Shown here: positions 19,770 through 30,290 of the stretch, in pieces
Layout of the letters: every line of letters begins with the position of its first letter
Position numbering within the stretch: position 1 is the stretch's first letter
Assembly: GCA_030065855.1 (NCBI GenBank)
Contig: JASJCT010000016.1
Coordinates: forward strand, 1-64,000
Origin: Myxococcota bacterium
GTDB taxonomy: Bacteria; Myxococcota_A; Polyangia; JAAYKL01
Direction of reading: 5' to 3'
Length of the DNA stretch: 64,000 nucleotides
Translations under genes and position numbers: made by a program
The notes under the pieces: generated by a model
What the model was told of the DNA's origin: nothing
Database searches by the model: none
The model's input: the letters and a program-made list of their open reading frames with translations, nothing else

Positions 19770-21554
19770 ATGGGTGACAGAAAAGTCTTTGTAGGCGGGG
19801 AGTTCCTGATTTCGGATGTATCCCCTGACGATGTATTTACCCCTGAGGATTTTACCGAGGAGCACACGCTCATCGGCGAAACCGCAAAGGATTTTGTAAA
19901 GAACGAAGTGACGCCAGTTGTCGAGCAGCTAGACCATAAGGATGACGAGCTGGCATTAAAGCTGCACAAACAGGCTGGGGAGCTGGGCCTTCTCGGTACA
20001 GACGTGGCAGAAGAATACGGTGGCGTTGGTCTCGATAAGGTCAGCACGACCATCGTTACGGATGCCATGGGGATGGGCGGATCCTATTGTGTGCTGTATT
20101 CAGCCCATACTGGTATCGGCTGCCTACCCATCGTGCTGTTCGGCAACGAGGAGCAAAAGAAAAAATACTTGCCTAAGCTGGCCAGCGGCGAGTGGGTCGG
20201 CGCCTACTGCTTGACCGAAGCAGGCGCGGGTACGGACGCACTTAACGCAAAGACCAAGGCGGTCCTTTCCGAGGACGGCAAGCACTACATCCTCAACGGC
20301 GAGAAAGTGTTCATTACCAACGCGGGCTATGCCAACACCTTTGTCGTGTATGCCAAGGTAGATGGCAAGGATTTCACCGGGTTTATCGTCGAGCGCGACT
20401 TCCCTGGTGTATCGGTTGGCGCTGAAGAAAAGAAGATGGGCGTCAAAGGCTCGTCCACCCGGTCGGTGATTTTAGAAGACGTAAAGGTACCAGTCGAAAA
20501 CGTCCTATTTGAAGTTGGGCAGGGCCATAAGATCGCCTTCAACGTGCTGAACATCGGGCGGTGGAAACTCGGATCAGCCTCTGCAGGCGGGTGTAAAGTC
20601 TCCGTTGCCGAAGCTGCGAAGTACGCAAATACGCGGCTGCAGTTCCAAAAGCCGATTAGCTCCTTTGGCATGATCAAAACCAAACTCGCCAACATGGCGA
20701 TTCGCACGTACATGAGCGAGAGCCTGGCATATCGGCTCGCCGGTATGTTTGACGACAAGCTCGGCACCCTCGACGCAGAAGCCAAAAAGCAAGGCGCTGA
20801 GATCGCCGCGGCCATCGAGGAATATGCGACCGAATGCTCCATCAGCAAGATCTACTGTTCTGAGATCCTCGACTACTGCGTGGATGAATTCGTACAAACC
20901 TTGGGTGGATACGGCTACATATCAGAGTATCCAGCAGAGCGTGCGTATCGGGACTCCCGCATCAATCGGATCTGGGAAGGTACCAACGAGATCAACCGCA
21001 TGCTCATCCCCGGCACATTGCTGCGCCGTGGCCTCCAAGGTCGGCTGGCGATCCTGCCGGCCGCCATGGCTATTACCAAAGAGCTGATGACCTATTCACC
21101 CCTGTCGGTCAAGCTTCCGGACGAGCCCCTGGCACAGCAAGAGCACATGATCAAGATGTGCAAGAAAATCGCCCTCATGGTCTCTGGTGTGGCTGCTCAG
21201 AAATACGGCGAGAAGCTTGCAGATGAGCAGGAAGTACTCGGCATGGCTGCAGATATCATCGCAGAGATATTCGCCATGGAGAGCGGCTTGCTCAGGACCC
21301 AGAAAATCATTGCCAACAAAGGTGAAGACGCTGCCAAGACCCATATTGCAGCGGTCAAGGTTTATGTGGACGAAACCATTCCCAAGATCGAAATCCTTGC
21401 CAAGCAGTTGCTGAGCTATGTCGAAGATGGGGATATGCTCCGCACCCAGCTGGCCGGCATCAAAAAGCTGGCTCGGTATCAACCCATCGACGCGATCTCC
21501 CTGAGAAGGGAAGTCGCCGACAAGGTCATCGAGCTGGAGAATTACCCCTTCTAA
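19770..21554 (+). CDS. Acyl-CoA dehydrogenase with C-terminal extension
   Basis: 'YCLTEAGAGTDALNAKTKAV', 'GGYGYISEYPAERAYRDSRINRIWEGTNEINRMLIPG'. Confidence 0.95.
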   Translation: MGDRKVFVGGEFLISDVSPDDVFTPEDFTEEHTLIGETAKDFVKNEVTPVVEQLDHKDDELALKLHKQAGELGLLGTDVAEEYGGVGLDKVSTTIVTDAMGMGGSYCVLYSAHTGIGCLPIVLFGNEEQKKKYLPKLASGEWVGAYCLTEAGAGTDALNAKTKAVLSEDGKHYILNGEKVFITNAGYANTFVVYAKVDGKDFTGFIVERDFPGVSVGAEEKKMGVKGSSTRSVILEDVKVPVENVLFEVGQGHKIAFNVLNIGRWKLGSASAGGCKVSVAEAAKYANTRLQFQKPISSFGMIKTKLANMAIRTYMSESLAYRLAGMFDDKLGTLDAEAKKQGAEIAAAIEEYATECSISKIYCSEILDYCVDEFVQTLGGYGYISEYPAERAYRDSRINRIWEGTNEINRMLIPGTLLRRGLQGRLAILPAAMAITKELMTYSPLSVKLPDEPLAQQEHMIKMCKKIALMVSGVAAQKYGEKLADEQEVLGMAADIIAEIFAMESGLLRTQKIIANKGEDAAKTHIAAVKVYVDETIPKIEILAKQLLSYVEDGDMLRTQLAGIKKLARYQPIDAISLRREVADKVIELENYPF

Positions 21555-21602
21555 TTCCCATCCGCATTGCCCGTCCCCATCCCCAGGTTGGGATTTGTCC
21601 GG

Positions 21603-22157
21603 TTAGTCCCAGCTGTTGATTGATGATTTTAGATCAGTTAGGTAAGGATTCTGCCTAATCACTCCGTGTGTTGTATTGGCGATATTGGCGGAAAAGAGAC
21701 CGAGACTAACTTCGTCATACAAATAGAAGGCTCGGTCAAGCCCGGTAAGGGCAGAAACGACGTTATTTGAAGAGCTTACCTTCCCCGTATTTTTGAATAC
21801 TGCACCGTAATCTAGGCACTCTAGCATTGAATTTGATGTAAAGGTTAGCGTCCCTAGCCCCTCAAAAAAACACCCCCAAGACCCAGTATTTCTAATGTTA
21901 TTACCATGGATATCTGTAACCCATGTCGTCGGTCTATCCTGTTACCAGTGTATCCGGTCTGTACCCCGTGTTCGGTGATCGACTTCATTCGGAATCGTTG
22001 ATCGATTTGGACCGGAATACGCAGCGAATGAAACCGTAGCTGGTTTTAATGATTTTCCATTCCATGCCTCTCTTCTCGGCCGTTTTAGAGAAATGTTTCC
22101 ATCATAGACAACAAACCCGGTTCGCAGAATCGGTGTGCCCAAAATCAGAGAAAACAA
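21603..22157 (-). pseudogene. Possible degraded secreted beta-helix-like protein
   Basis: Two ORFs in the same minus frame (21603-21827 and 21942-22157) separated by stops; intervening translation 'TTWVTDIHGNNIRNTGSWGCFFEGLGTLTFTSNSM' looks beta-helix-like. Confidence 0.35.
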
Positions 22158-22531
22158 GCTTGATGGTTAGGGTTTCCAGGACTCTCAAAGGCACCGGGCA
22201 GTCTGCTGATATCCCCGTTTTCGCTCCTGCCAGAGCACCGCCCCAGGAGGGGCGGGATTTCTAAGAACAAAAATCAAGCCGAAAAGACGCCTCCAAACGA
22301 AGGTCCAAGGCATAAGTACGCCTGCTAAAAGAGGCCCCAAAGCGCCGCTTCAACCCTCATCCACACCGGTAACTTAACGAAATATCAATTCTTTTAGGAG
22401 CAACCACCACAAACCGACCCGCCACCGACCAAACAAAAATTCGAGACGGTTTCTGGCATTGACCCTGTCCTGCGGACAAAAATCAAGGCATCTTCCAATA
22501 ATCTCACTGACCTCGGATAAAATCCCCCACG

Positions 22532-23332
22532 CTAAGCACCCCCACCCACAGCATCTTCGATGAGACGAAATAGCTCTTTTCGCATTGCTGGCGTTATTGT
22601 GTGAGTAGCACGAGGATACTCGGAAAGCTCCACGTCAAAGCCCTTGGTTTTTAAGTATTCCACTGCTTCTTTTGTGGGGCCTATTTCGACGAGTGAATCC
22701 CTCGCTCCGTGTAGTGTGCGAATAGGGGGATATACCTTTGATGATTTCTTTTCTTTTGGCCATAAGGATTTTGGTAGGAGTCCGCTTATGGGAATGGCGA
22801 GACCAATGTTTTCGGGATGATGAAGCGCTACAGCAAAGGAGACCATCCCCCCTTGAGAGAACCCGAGGAACACGGGGCGACCCCTTACACGGTGTTTCTT
22901 TACAAGGTGTTCCAACAGATGGGCGTTTTGTTTTGCTGCGCGGGCTATCCCCTTGGCCAGCTTATCGAAATTACCGCTTGCGACTCGAGTCTCAAACCAG
23001 GCGTAACCCGGACCCCAGCTTATTGGTGCCTCTGGTAATATCACTCGCGTTTTTATAGGTAACGCCACAACTAACCTGCGGAAGTGCTCGGGCCTGTCGC
23101 CGAGTCCGTGGACCGCCACTATCAATGGCAGCACCTCGTTTGCTCTTGCATTGCCTGTCAGCACTTCTATGTAATTTAAGAGCTCGACAGACTGGCCGCG
23201 GTTGGACTGGACAGATTCCAATCCGGGTTTGCTGGCCGGGTCGGTATCAACGCTCCTGCACCCTAGTGAGAGGGTAATGAAAAGGGTTAGGAGGGCGTCC
23301 AGTATTAAAGAGAAATTAGGTTTGCGTATCAT
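22532..23332 (-). CDS. Alpha/beta hydrolase, phospholipase/carboxylesterase type, with lipobox
   Basis: 'VAVHGLGDRPEHFRRLV', 'VFLGFSQGGMVSFAVALHHPE' (GFSQGG nucleophile elbow). Confidence 0.85.
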   Translation of the reverse strand: MIRKPNFSLILDALLTLFITLSLGCRSVDTDPASKPGLESVQSNRGQSVELLNYIEVLTGNARANEVLPLIVAVHGLGDRPEHFRRLVVALPIKTRVILPEAPISWGPGYAWFETRVASGNFDKLAKGIARAAKQNAHLLEHLVKKHRVRGRPVFLGFSQGGMVSFAVALHHPENIGLAIPISGLLPKSLWPKEKKSSKVYPPIRTLHGARDSLVEIGPTKEAVEYLKTKGFDVELSEYPRATHTITPAMRKELFRLIEDAVGGGA

Positions 23333-23354
23333 TCTTGCCTCTGGGGTAGGGGTT

Positions 23355-24434
23355 TCAACTCTCGATTTGGGTTAGTCCGGCTTCTTTAGCCCAAGCGAGA
23401 ACCTGTTTCCACTCTTTTTCGCTGATTCGGCGGGCAATTTTTGGGTATTCGAATGCACGGTGCTCTGGTCGGTATTGATCCATCAAATTCGTGTAAGTGT
23501 CTTTTGAGATCTCCTTTGCCACCCACTTGACGAACTTATCTGTACCGGCGATGTTGTGCGGCATTATCAGGTGTCTGAGCATTAGACCCCGTTTCGCAAT
23601 TCCTGTAAGACCCGTGGTTTCCAGGTTACCCACCTGTCTGTACATCTCCTTGATGGTGGCTGCCGCAGCTTCGGGATAGTTTTTTGCTCCATTCGAGTAC
23701 TTATCTGCTAGTGCACCGTCCTGGTACTTGAAATCGGGGAGGTAGATATCCACTATTCCATCGAGGGCTTTTATTGTTTCAAGCCTGTCGTAGCCTCCAG
23801 TATTGTAGACTAGAGGAACTTTGAGCCCACCCTTAATAGCAATTCGAAGTGATTTAACTATATGTGGGACGACGTGGGTTGGCGTTACCAGGTTTATATT
23901 CTTGCAGCCCTTGGCCTGAAGACCGAGCATCATGCTTGCCAGCTCGTCGTGGGAGCGAAGTGGACCATCTCCCCTGTGGTTGATCTCCCAGTTCTGGCAA
24001 AAACAGCACAGCAGATTGCAGCTTGAGAAGAAGACCGTCCCAGAGCCGTTCATACCCACAAGGGGCCACTCCTCGCCAAAGTGGGCACCAGCAGAATGAA
24101 CCTTGAGCTCGGCTGTCGATTTGCACACCCCCTTCTCGCCATTGAACCGATTGACTCCGCATTCTCGTGGGCAAAGCGAGCAACTCTTAAGAACCTCCCA
24201 CAACGATTCTTCGCGGCGCTTCAACTCCCCGCTTCTCTCCAGCGCCAGATAGCTGGGACCTTCAGAATTTGGTGATGGTGGTGCTTTGTTTTCCTTGGCA
24301 GTTTTCGAACCATTCGTCTGTCCTCTACATCCGATGGCACAAATCGAAACCGCGGCAGAGGCCATGGCCCTCTCGATAAACTCTCTTCTCGTTGTTCCCA
24401 TCTGACACCTCTGGTGGTCTAGTCCTGCCCTCAT
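23355..24434 (-). CDS. Radical SAM protein (PFL-activating-like) with Tat-type signal
   Basis: 'TRREFIERAMASAAVSICAIGC' Tat/lipobox-like leader; 'CSLCPRECGVNR'; radical SAM CxxxCxxC 'CNLLCCFC'. Confidence 0.85.
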   Translation of the reverse strand: MRAGLDHQRCQMGTTRREFIERAMASAAVSICAIGCRGQTNGSKTAKENKAPPSPNSEGPSYLALERSGELKRREESLWEVLKSCSLCPRECGVNRFNGEKGVCKSTAELKVHSAGAHFGEEWPLVGMNGSGTVFFSSCNLLCCFCQNWEINHRGDGPLRSHDELASMMLGLQAKGCKNINLVTPTHVVPHIVKSLRIAIKGGLKVPLVYNTGGYDRLETIKALDGIVDIYLPDFKYQDGALADKYSNGAKNYPEAAAATIKEMYRQVGNLETTGLTGIAKRGLMLRHLIMPHNIAGTDKFVKWVAKEISKDTYTNLMDQYRPEHRAFEYPKIARRISEKEWKQVLAWAKEAGLTQIES

Positions 24435-24975
24435 ACAAGTGTCGCGGTTTTTCTTCTAAGGTCAATAGAAACCCGAATTGTTGGACTCCGTTTGAGGATC
24501 GGGAACAATGCTACTGATCCTCCATACATCGCTCCGGCACGACCGCCACCCCAGACCGAATTCGACTATTGAGCACGAAAAGAGTCCCGAATCGGCACGC
24601 CCCCAAAATGTTCAAGGCCCAAGTATACCTCGAACCCAGGCCATCCAAATCACCCCGCGACCCTGGACAACCCTCGCAACCAATAGATATTGTTAAGTAA
24701 ATTCCGTCATCCATGCAGACTGCCACCCATGACCACAAACGATTCTGGCCCATGTTCTTTGGGGAGCGGCAACCCGAACGATTTGAGCTGTTCAAAAACG
24801 GCTGAAAACGATGACTCGTCAACAGGAAGAAGGCTGTTCAGGGCCGACCAATACTCGGAGAATATACTCAAAAGGTGGTTTATTTGTCCTACGATCCAAT
24901 CCCGGCAACAGATCCCAGCAAGACAATCCATCTTATCGACATAGACATCATGTACCATTCCTCTCTCAAGACACC

Positions 24976-26421
24976 TCAGTTCAGCACCATCGACAAAATA
25001 AGCACAGCTGTTGTAATTGGATTGTACTGTAGATCCTCTGACTCGAGATACGGTCTAGAGTCAAACCACCACCTCTCATCCCACTGCGGCACGATATCAC
25101 AAATGTTGTATTTTCTACATCCGAGTGTAGGCCAGATCGCAGTATGGTCCATATACAGGGCACTAAAGTCTGCAGCACCTATAGGGTTGCTACAACCATA
25201 GATGAAAAGTGGCTTATCCTCGTGCTCGCCCTTGATCAGCGTAAACTGATTGGTGTCAATTGCTTTATTTAAAGGAACCATGGAGAAAATCGACACAAAA
25301 TGATTGACATGCCAAGAATCCCCATATGAGCATGGGCGCAACATGGCATAGGGAGGTCCAACATCATCAAAACCGAGACAATAGTTTGATGCTGCATGTA
25401 AAATCTGTATCCTGTCATCTCTAAAATGTCTTGTCGTCCAGGCCATCTCACGACTAGAATTTTCGCAATCATCGAAGGTTAGGATCCAACCACCGAAGTA
25501 GTTCACACCGGTAAGACAATACCTTTTTTCGGTCAATTCCCCCGAGTGAGGATCATTGTAACTGCCGATGGTGTACCAGTATGTCCCGTGTTGACTTGTT
25601 CTCCTTGCTATAAAGTCTGAGGCCGCCCTTGAGGCTGCCCAGATATTACTCTCGGCGGTTTTGGTTGCGAGATAGTCTTCATCCGACTGCACATAGAACG
25701 TGTAGTAATGGCCAAATTTGCATCCACGTACACGTAAAAGAGGCCCCTCACAAGAAATATCCGCAGTTGAAAAACAGCGCCTATAGTTGATCAGAGCTCG
25801 ATTCGTTCTAATAACTTCATAAAACGGCTCTTCTACTAAATCGTCGCTATGTCCCTTGAGGAGGCGCAAAAATGCAATTACTGGCATCAGGTTGTTGTAC
25901 GCTCGAGCAACTCTAATGGCTGCTCGGGTCCAATACTCATTTTCGCCCGTAAAATCAAACGTCTGCTGTTCGAGATCAACGACTCCATGTAAAATAATGC
26001 CTTCAAGACTCGCCCTGATATCTGCAGCGTCTCGCAGCATCAGGGAAAGCTCAATATCCACTGGTTGTTCAAGCATGATAAGATCGAGCAATTCATCTAG
26101 GCTGTATTCCAAACCCCTTGCTGCATCGACAATATCTTGAGTGAAGAGATCATGCATATCAGCTCGAACAGCATCAATCTCCGTGACAATCATCGAAACA
26201 GCGTCTCGGAGTGGATCGGGTTCCTCACCGAAGATCGTGATAAACACATCTTTTACGACCTTTCCAACTGTTTTGTCATATATCTTGTTGCCTATAGATT
26301 CGGCGACTTTCTTCCCCAACCATGCTGCAGCTACTGCAAACGATTCTGGTGATGCTTTCACTGATCTGATTCCCGAGAACACCAAAAGAATCGACAAAAC
26401 AATTGCCACGTGTCGTTTCAT
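24976..26421 (-). CDS. Secreted protein: helical N-terminal domain plus ricin-B-lectin-like C-terminal region
   Basis: Signal peptide 'MKRHVAIVLSILLVFSGIRSVKA'; helical region; C-terminal 'ILHAASNYCLGFDDVGPPYAMLRPCSYGDSWHVNHF' resembles QxW/ricin repeats. Confidence 0.6.
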   Translation of the reverse strand: MKRHVAIVLSILLVFSGIRSVKASPESFAVAAAWLGKKVAESIGNKIYDKTVGKVVKDVFITIFGEEPDPLRDAVSMIVTEIDAVRADMHDLFTQDIVDAARGLEYSLDELLDLIMLEQPVDIELSLMLRDAADIRASLEGIILHGVVDLEQQTFDFTGENEYWTRAAIRVARAYNNLMPVIAFLRLLKGHSDDLVEEPFYEVIRTNRALINYRRCFSTADISCEGPLLRVRGCKFGHYYTFYVQSDEDYLATKTAESNIWAASRAASDFIARRTSQHGTYWYTIGSYNDPHSGELTEKRYCLTGVNYFGGWILTFDDCENSSREMAWTTRHFRDDRIQILHAASNYCLGFDDVGPPYAMLRPCSYGDSWHVNHFVSIFSMVPLNKAIDTNQFTLIKGEHEDKPLFIYGCSNPIGAADFSALYMDHTAIWPTLGCRKYNICDIVPQWDERWWFDSRPYLESEDLQYNPITTAVLILSMVLN

Positions 26422-26740
26422 TGTTCACCTCCGAAGCGTTCGACCAATGATCTCAGGTTGAAGATTTCCGTAAAAATTGCGGCCGAAATGTAATTCAAGC
26501 ACTCCAGACCATTGGCCAAAAGTTAGATTTACTTTTCGATCTTGAACCTGTATAGCTTCATCCCCGAAGAGAAATAGGATACCACTACCTACAAATTGGC
26601 CTCAGTGATTCGGAATTACTGAAATGACATATGACATATCCCATAACCGGAAACCCTTCGCAGACAATCATCCTTTTCACAACTACCGTCTTTTAGTGAA
26701 GAACAAGGTTCTCATAACTCACGTCAAATCGAGATCCCTC

Positions 26741-27088
26741 CTACCACATATGCAACCCGACAACTTTTGGACGGCCAGAAGAGCCAACCCTAGAACACTC
26801 ACTGTCTGAAATAAATAGAACGACATGCTTGTTGGCAATCCAAGCTGTCATCAAAGCACTCAGTATGTGCTTGTGATCAACTGTGAACTCAAAGTTTGTT
26901 TCGTTTGGACAGGAATTTGGATTGTTGGCTCCAGAAGCCGTTTGTTGCTCAAGCTCCACATAAAGGCCTGTCTCCCAAACCGAAAGCTTCTTTATTTTGT
27001 CTGCAGTGACGGCAACATTGCCGGCAGTGGCACTGCCCACAAAGGCCAATATTGACAATAGAGGCAATAGCACTTTAACAGTGTTCAT
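26741..27088 (-). CDS. Small secreted protein of unknown function
   Basis: Signal peptide 'MNTVKVLLPLLSILAFVGSATA' from ATG 27088, compact 115-aa mature region. Confidence 0.6.
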   Translation of the reverse strand: MNTVKVLLPLLSILAFVGSATAGNVAVTADKIKKLSVWETGLYVELEQQTASGANNPNSCPNETNFEFTVDHKHILSALMTAWIANKHVVLFISDSECSRVGSSGRPKVVGLHMW

Positions 27089-27538
27089 TGTTTTCACCTT
27101 TCTCTGGGATGATATTGACTCGCGCAACATTTATCGATAGATTTTGATATAAAAGTACAAACATTCGTTTCACTATTGGCGGCGGCAGCACCTCCTCTCA
27201 TCATGTCTTTCTCACATGAATTTCCGTCTTTGGTATAAAATCGTCCTTGACGATAGTTGAGCGCATTTATTTGCAATTCGCCCCCCAATATCTCTTTTCC
27301 TTTGTCTTCCCTTCTTCCGCAGGTCACTCTTCGGCTAAGTGGGCAGCAAAAAATAGCGGGAAGTACAGCAAACTATGTGCCAAATTCCATCATCATCATT
27401 CATAATACCTAATCAAACGACCCATGCCCGTCATCAGCGGGGAATGGCACTTGCGTAATAGAATAACGCACTGCAATGGCGCTTGCGTTTGTTGTGACAG
27501 ATGTGTCGAAAAGAGTCAGAAGTGTCAGTCGATATGTA

Positions 27539-28195
27539 TCAGAAGTGTCCGCGAGGTTGGCAAATGGATAAGGGGACGAGGAGGGCGTGGCGATGCGGGG
27601 ATTGAGATGGCGCCTGAGTGCCGCTGTCTTTGGTCGCTCCTTTACCCTGGCTGAATTGGACAAATTGAGGGGGCATGGCAATCGCCAGCGATGCTGATGG
27701 GGGCATGGGTCCATTAGCCCGAAAAAACACGTCAGGCCGCTTGGCGCGTAGGGCTTGTCCAGGAGAGAAAGCCGCCACCCCAGGCCAATGGGCTGTTTTG
27801 GCGACCAGGCCGGCTTCAACTGGATTGCAGATGGTATAGGCGATTTTGTCGAGGACATCTTGAGGATTTTGTAGTGCAACCGCGCTGGGTTTTTCCGAAG
27901 CCCAGAAGTTTTCCCAACGTCCGAGTGAAGCGTTGATGGTTTTGGCCACGTATTTGTGCAGGTATTCCATGAACTGGGGGAGGTTGCCTTTTGTATCAGT
28001 AACGACGGCGTGGTAGTGGTTCGATAACACGCAGATGGCATGGACGAGGACGCCGGAATTCTGAGCGGCTATCGCGAGGCAATAGGTGAAGATGTTGGTA
28101 TTGAGCTTCGTAGGTTTGAGGAGGAATTGTCTCTGGGTGCACCGTCGAGTAACGAGATAGGTCGTATTGGGAATAATTCTTCTGGGTAACGTCAT
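27539..28195 (-). mobile_element. Y1/REP-associated tyrosine transposase (TnpA_REP-like)
   Basis: 'HAICVLSNHYHAVVTDTKGNLPQFMEYLHKYVAKTINASLGRWENFWASE', HUH motif HYH. Confidence 0.85.
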
Positions 28196-28380
28196 ACCCC
28201 CTATTTCGGACAGATTGAGAAAATGTTTCCTCTTTCTCGAAAATAATTAACCCGGGTGGGGATCTGGGATTTTTGCACCTCAGGGGGTTGATCCTTGGAG
28301 TTTAGAAATTAATCTCTATGAAAAGGTATAGGAATAAGGCAACCAGGTATTCTGGGTTGGAGAAAAAGGAGATTTGGGAA

Positions 28381-29673
28381 ATGACGACACTTGTTAAAAA
28401 ATCAGTTTCTATCACGCTCCTCATTGTCGGACTGATTTCTGCTGGTTTGGCTGAGGCGCATCTGCCCGCATATGAGGGCGAACGAGTTCGTAACGATAAC
28501 CACTTCACCACTGGTGGTTTTGCCGCGCCAGTCCGCGGAGAGTGCGACTTTTTCGCCAACGGTCCGACCGATCCCAGCCTGGGATCAGCTAACATATACC
28601 TCGGTGGCGCGAACGTGCCGCCGAACTTCTTTTGCCTGTTTACTTCACAGGATGACTGGAGCTTTGGGCAACCGCTAGAGATCATCGAATCGGCCCGCAC
28701 GCCGTCACCAGATCCGCGAACCCTCGGGCTACCGTTAGAGGAGGGTTACATTCCCTGCTCACCGATCAACCCCGACCCTTTTCAATGTCCGCGACAGATC
28801 GTCAACCCACAGAATCCCGGACAGCCCATACAACTACCCGGGGAGTGCGTCGACTTAGGGCAACCGGATGATCCGGCGGCCTCTCCCGAACCCGACGGCG
28901 AGTATCACTGTGCGCTCCTGCCCGGCGCGCCGCGACCCCGAACCAGCTCGGTGGCGTTCAGCACACTGACCGGCCCGGACGATGTCGATTGGGCGGTATA
29001 CCGCTACGATCCAGTTTTTGCCGAAACTCCAATTGTTGGGGCGCCCCAGGTACCGGCCTGCAGACAGACGCTTAACTCGTTCGTGACCTTTGCCTACGCC
29101 GGGCCGCTCGGGATGCTCGACGCGCGTTCTGATGAGCCTCTGTTTGTGCCGCTAGATGAAGCTGGTCCGCTCCCCGAGGAGGTCGAGGACAACCTACCGT
29201 TGGGGTATGGCGTTCGCGTGTCGCGGCCATCGAGTTATCGTCCGAGCTGGCACGATCCGAGACTCGGGTACGCCTCGGGTTACGGGCAGAACGGTTGGTT
29301 ATTGGCCGAGGATTCAGTGGTGGAGTGCATTGACAATTTCGAGAAGTGCCTAGCAGACGAGACCGGTGAACTAAAAAAACACTATAATTATAACGACATC
29401 TTTTTTATAAAAGAAGACTCCCATGTCGACCTCTATCTGATGTGGTGGGTCGACGACAGACGGCCGGGAGGATTCTGGGATCGCTGGGTGCGGCCCAGGC
29501 AGTTGACCGACGTATCGATCACCACCGGGGTGATAGATCAATTCATCGTCGGCGATTTCGCGAGCATTGGCGTCACCGGTCCATTCTCGGCTAACGGTCG
29601 CTACATCCACGGGCGGTGCACCGATCCCCGCCCCTCGGGTAGGGCCGAGATAGTGATCGAGACCAACCAATAG
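28381..29673 (+). CDS. Secreted protein of unknown function
   Basis: Signal peptide 'MTTLVKKSVSITLLIVGLISAGLAEA' from ATG 28381 within ORF 28318-29673. Confidence 0.7.
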   Translation: MTTLVKKSVSITLLIVGLISAGLAEAHLPAYEGERVRNDNHFTTGGFAAPVRGECDFFANGPTDPSLGSANIYLGGANVPPNFFCLFTSQDDWSFGQPLEIIESARTPSPDPRTLGLPLEEGYIPCSPINPDPFQCPRQIVNPQNPGQPIQLPGECVDLGQPDDPAASPEPDGEYHCALLPGAPRPRTSSVAFSTLTGPDDVDWAVYRYDPVFAETPIVGAPQVPACRQTLNSFVTFAYAGPLGMLDARSDEPLFVPLDEAGPLPEEVEDNLPLGYGVRVSRPSSYRPSWHDPRLGYASGYGQNGWLLAEDSVVECIDNFEKCLADETGELKKHYNYNDIFFIKEDSHVDLYLMWWVDDRRPGGFWDRWVRPRQLTDVSITTGVIDQFIVGDFASIGVTGPFSANGRYIHGRCTDPRPSGRAEIVIETNQ

Positions 29674-29729
29674 CGCCATCGAGTTTTGAACAACATTCAA
29701 TCCTCTTCCCTGATGATCATTCTTGTTTC

Positions 29730-30092
29730 TTAGAGATCTTCGTGCTTGCGGTCGCTGGGCAGGATGAAACCGATTCGCCCTTCGAAAAAGAGCCATTTAG
29801 TCGGCCAAACATCTAGGACAAATGCGGAGGGGAGTAGTCCGGAAACGTAGTTTTCATAGGAAATTTCGGAATGGGTGTCTCCAGCGCTCCAACTCATGGC
29901 ATCAATTTGATGGCTCATGTAGCCGACCATCAGTGCAATGGTGAACCCAACCCAGACCTTTTCGGCGACACGCCACTTGAGTCCTAACTCCCCGCCATTG
30001 ACAAAGCCGCCAAATAGGTGCCGTCCATCCTTGATGGCTACACCTGGGTCTTCGAAAGCATAAAACAGTCCCGTTACTGCTCCGAGTTCCAT
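29730..30092 (-). pseudogene. Truncated copy of the outer-membrane-like protein at 41525-42142
   Basis: Near-identical protein segment (GAVTGLFY.F.DPGVAIKDGRHLFGGFVNGGELG.KWRVAEKV...), lacking signal peptide and C-terminus. Confidence 0.8.
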
Positions 30093-30290
30093 CTATTTAA
30101 TCTTTAACTTGTATTCAGCTTCCGGAGCAGCCCAGCTCGCTTCAGATCTAAGCCATAAAACCAGCGCGACCCATACAACAGGATTATGGCGGTCTGCAAT
30201 ATATTAGTTTAAGAAAGTGTTTGAATCTTTGTATATTAATTGGTAATTTGAAATTATAGAAAGCAAAGGTTTAATAGAAAGGATCTATTC

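Noticed and set aside
24447-24970. ORF 24707-24958 as a gene
   Set aside because: No recognisable family, no ribosome site seen, and overlapping ORFs in several frames.
27409-28041. Alternative-frame ORF over the Y1 transposase
   Set aside because: Overlaps the clearly recognisable transposase frame and has no own family signal.
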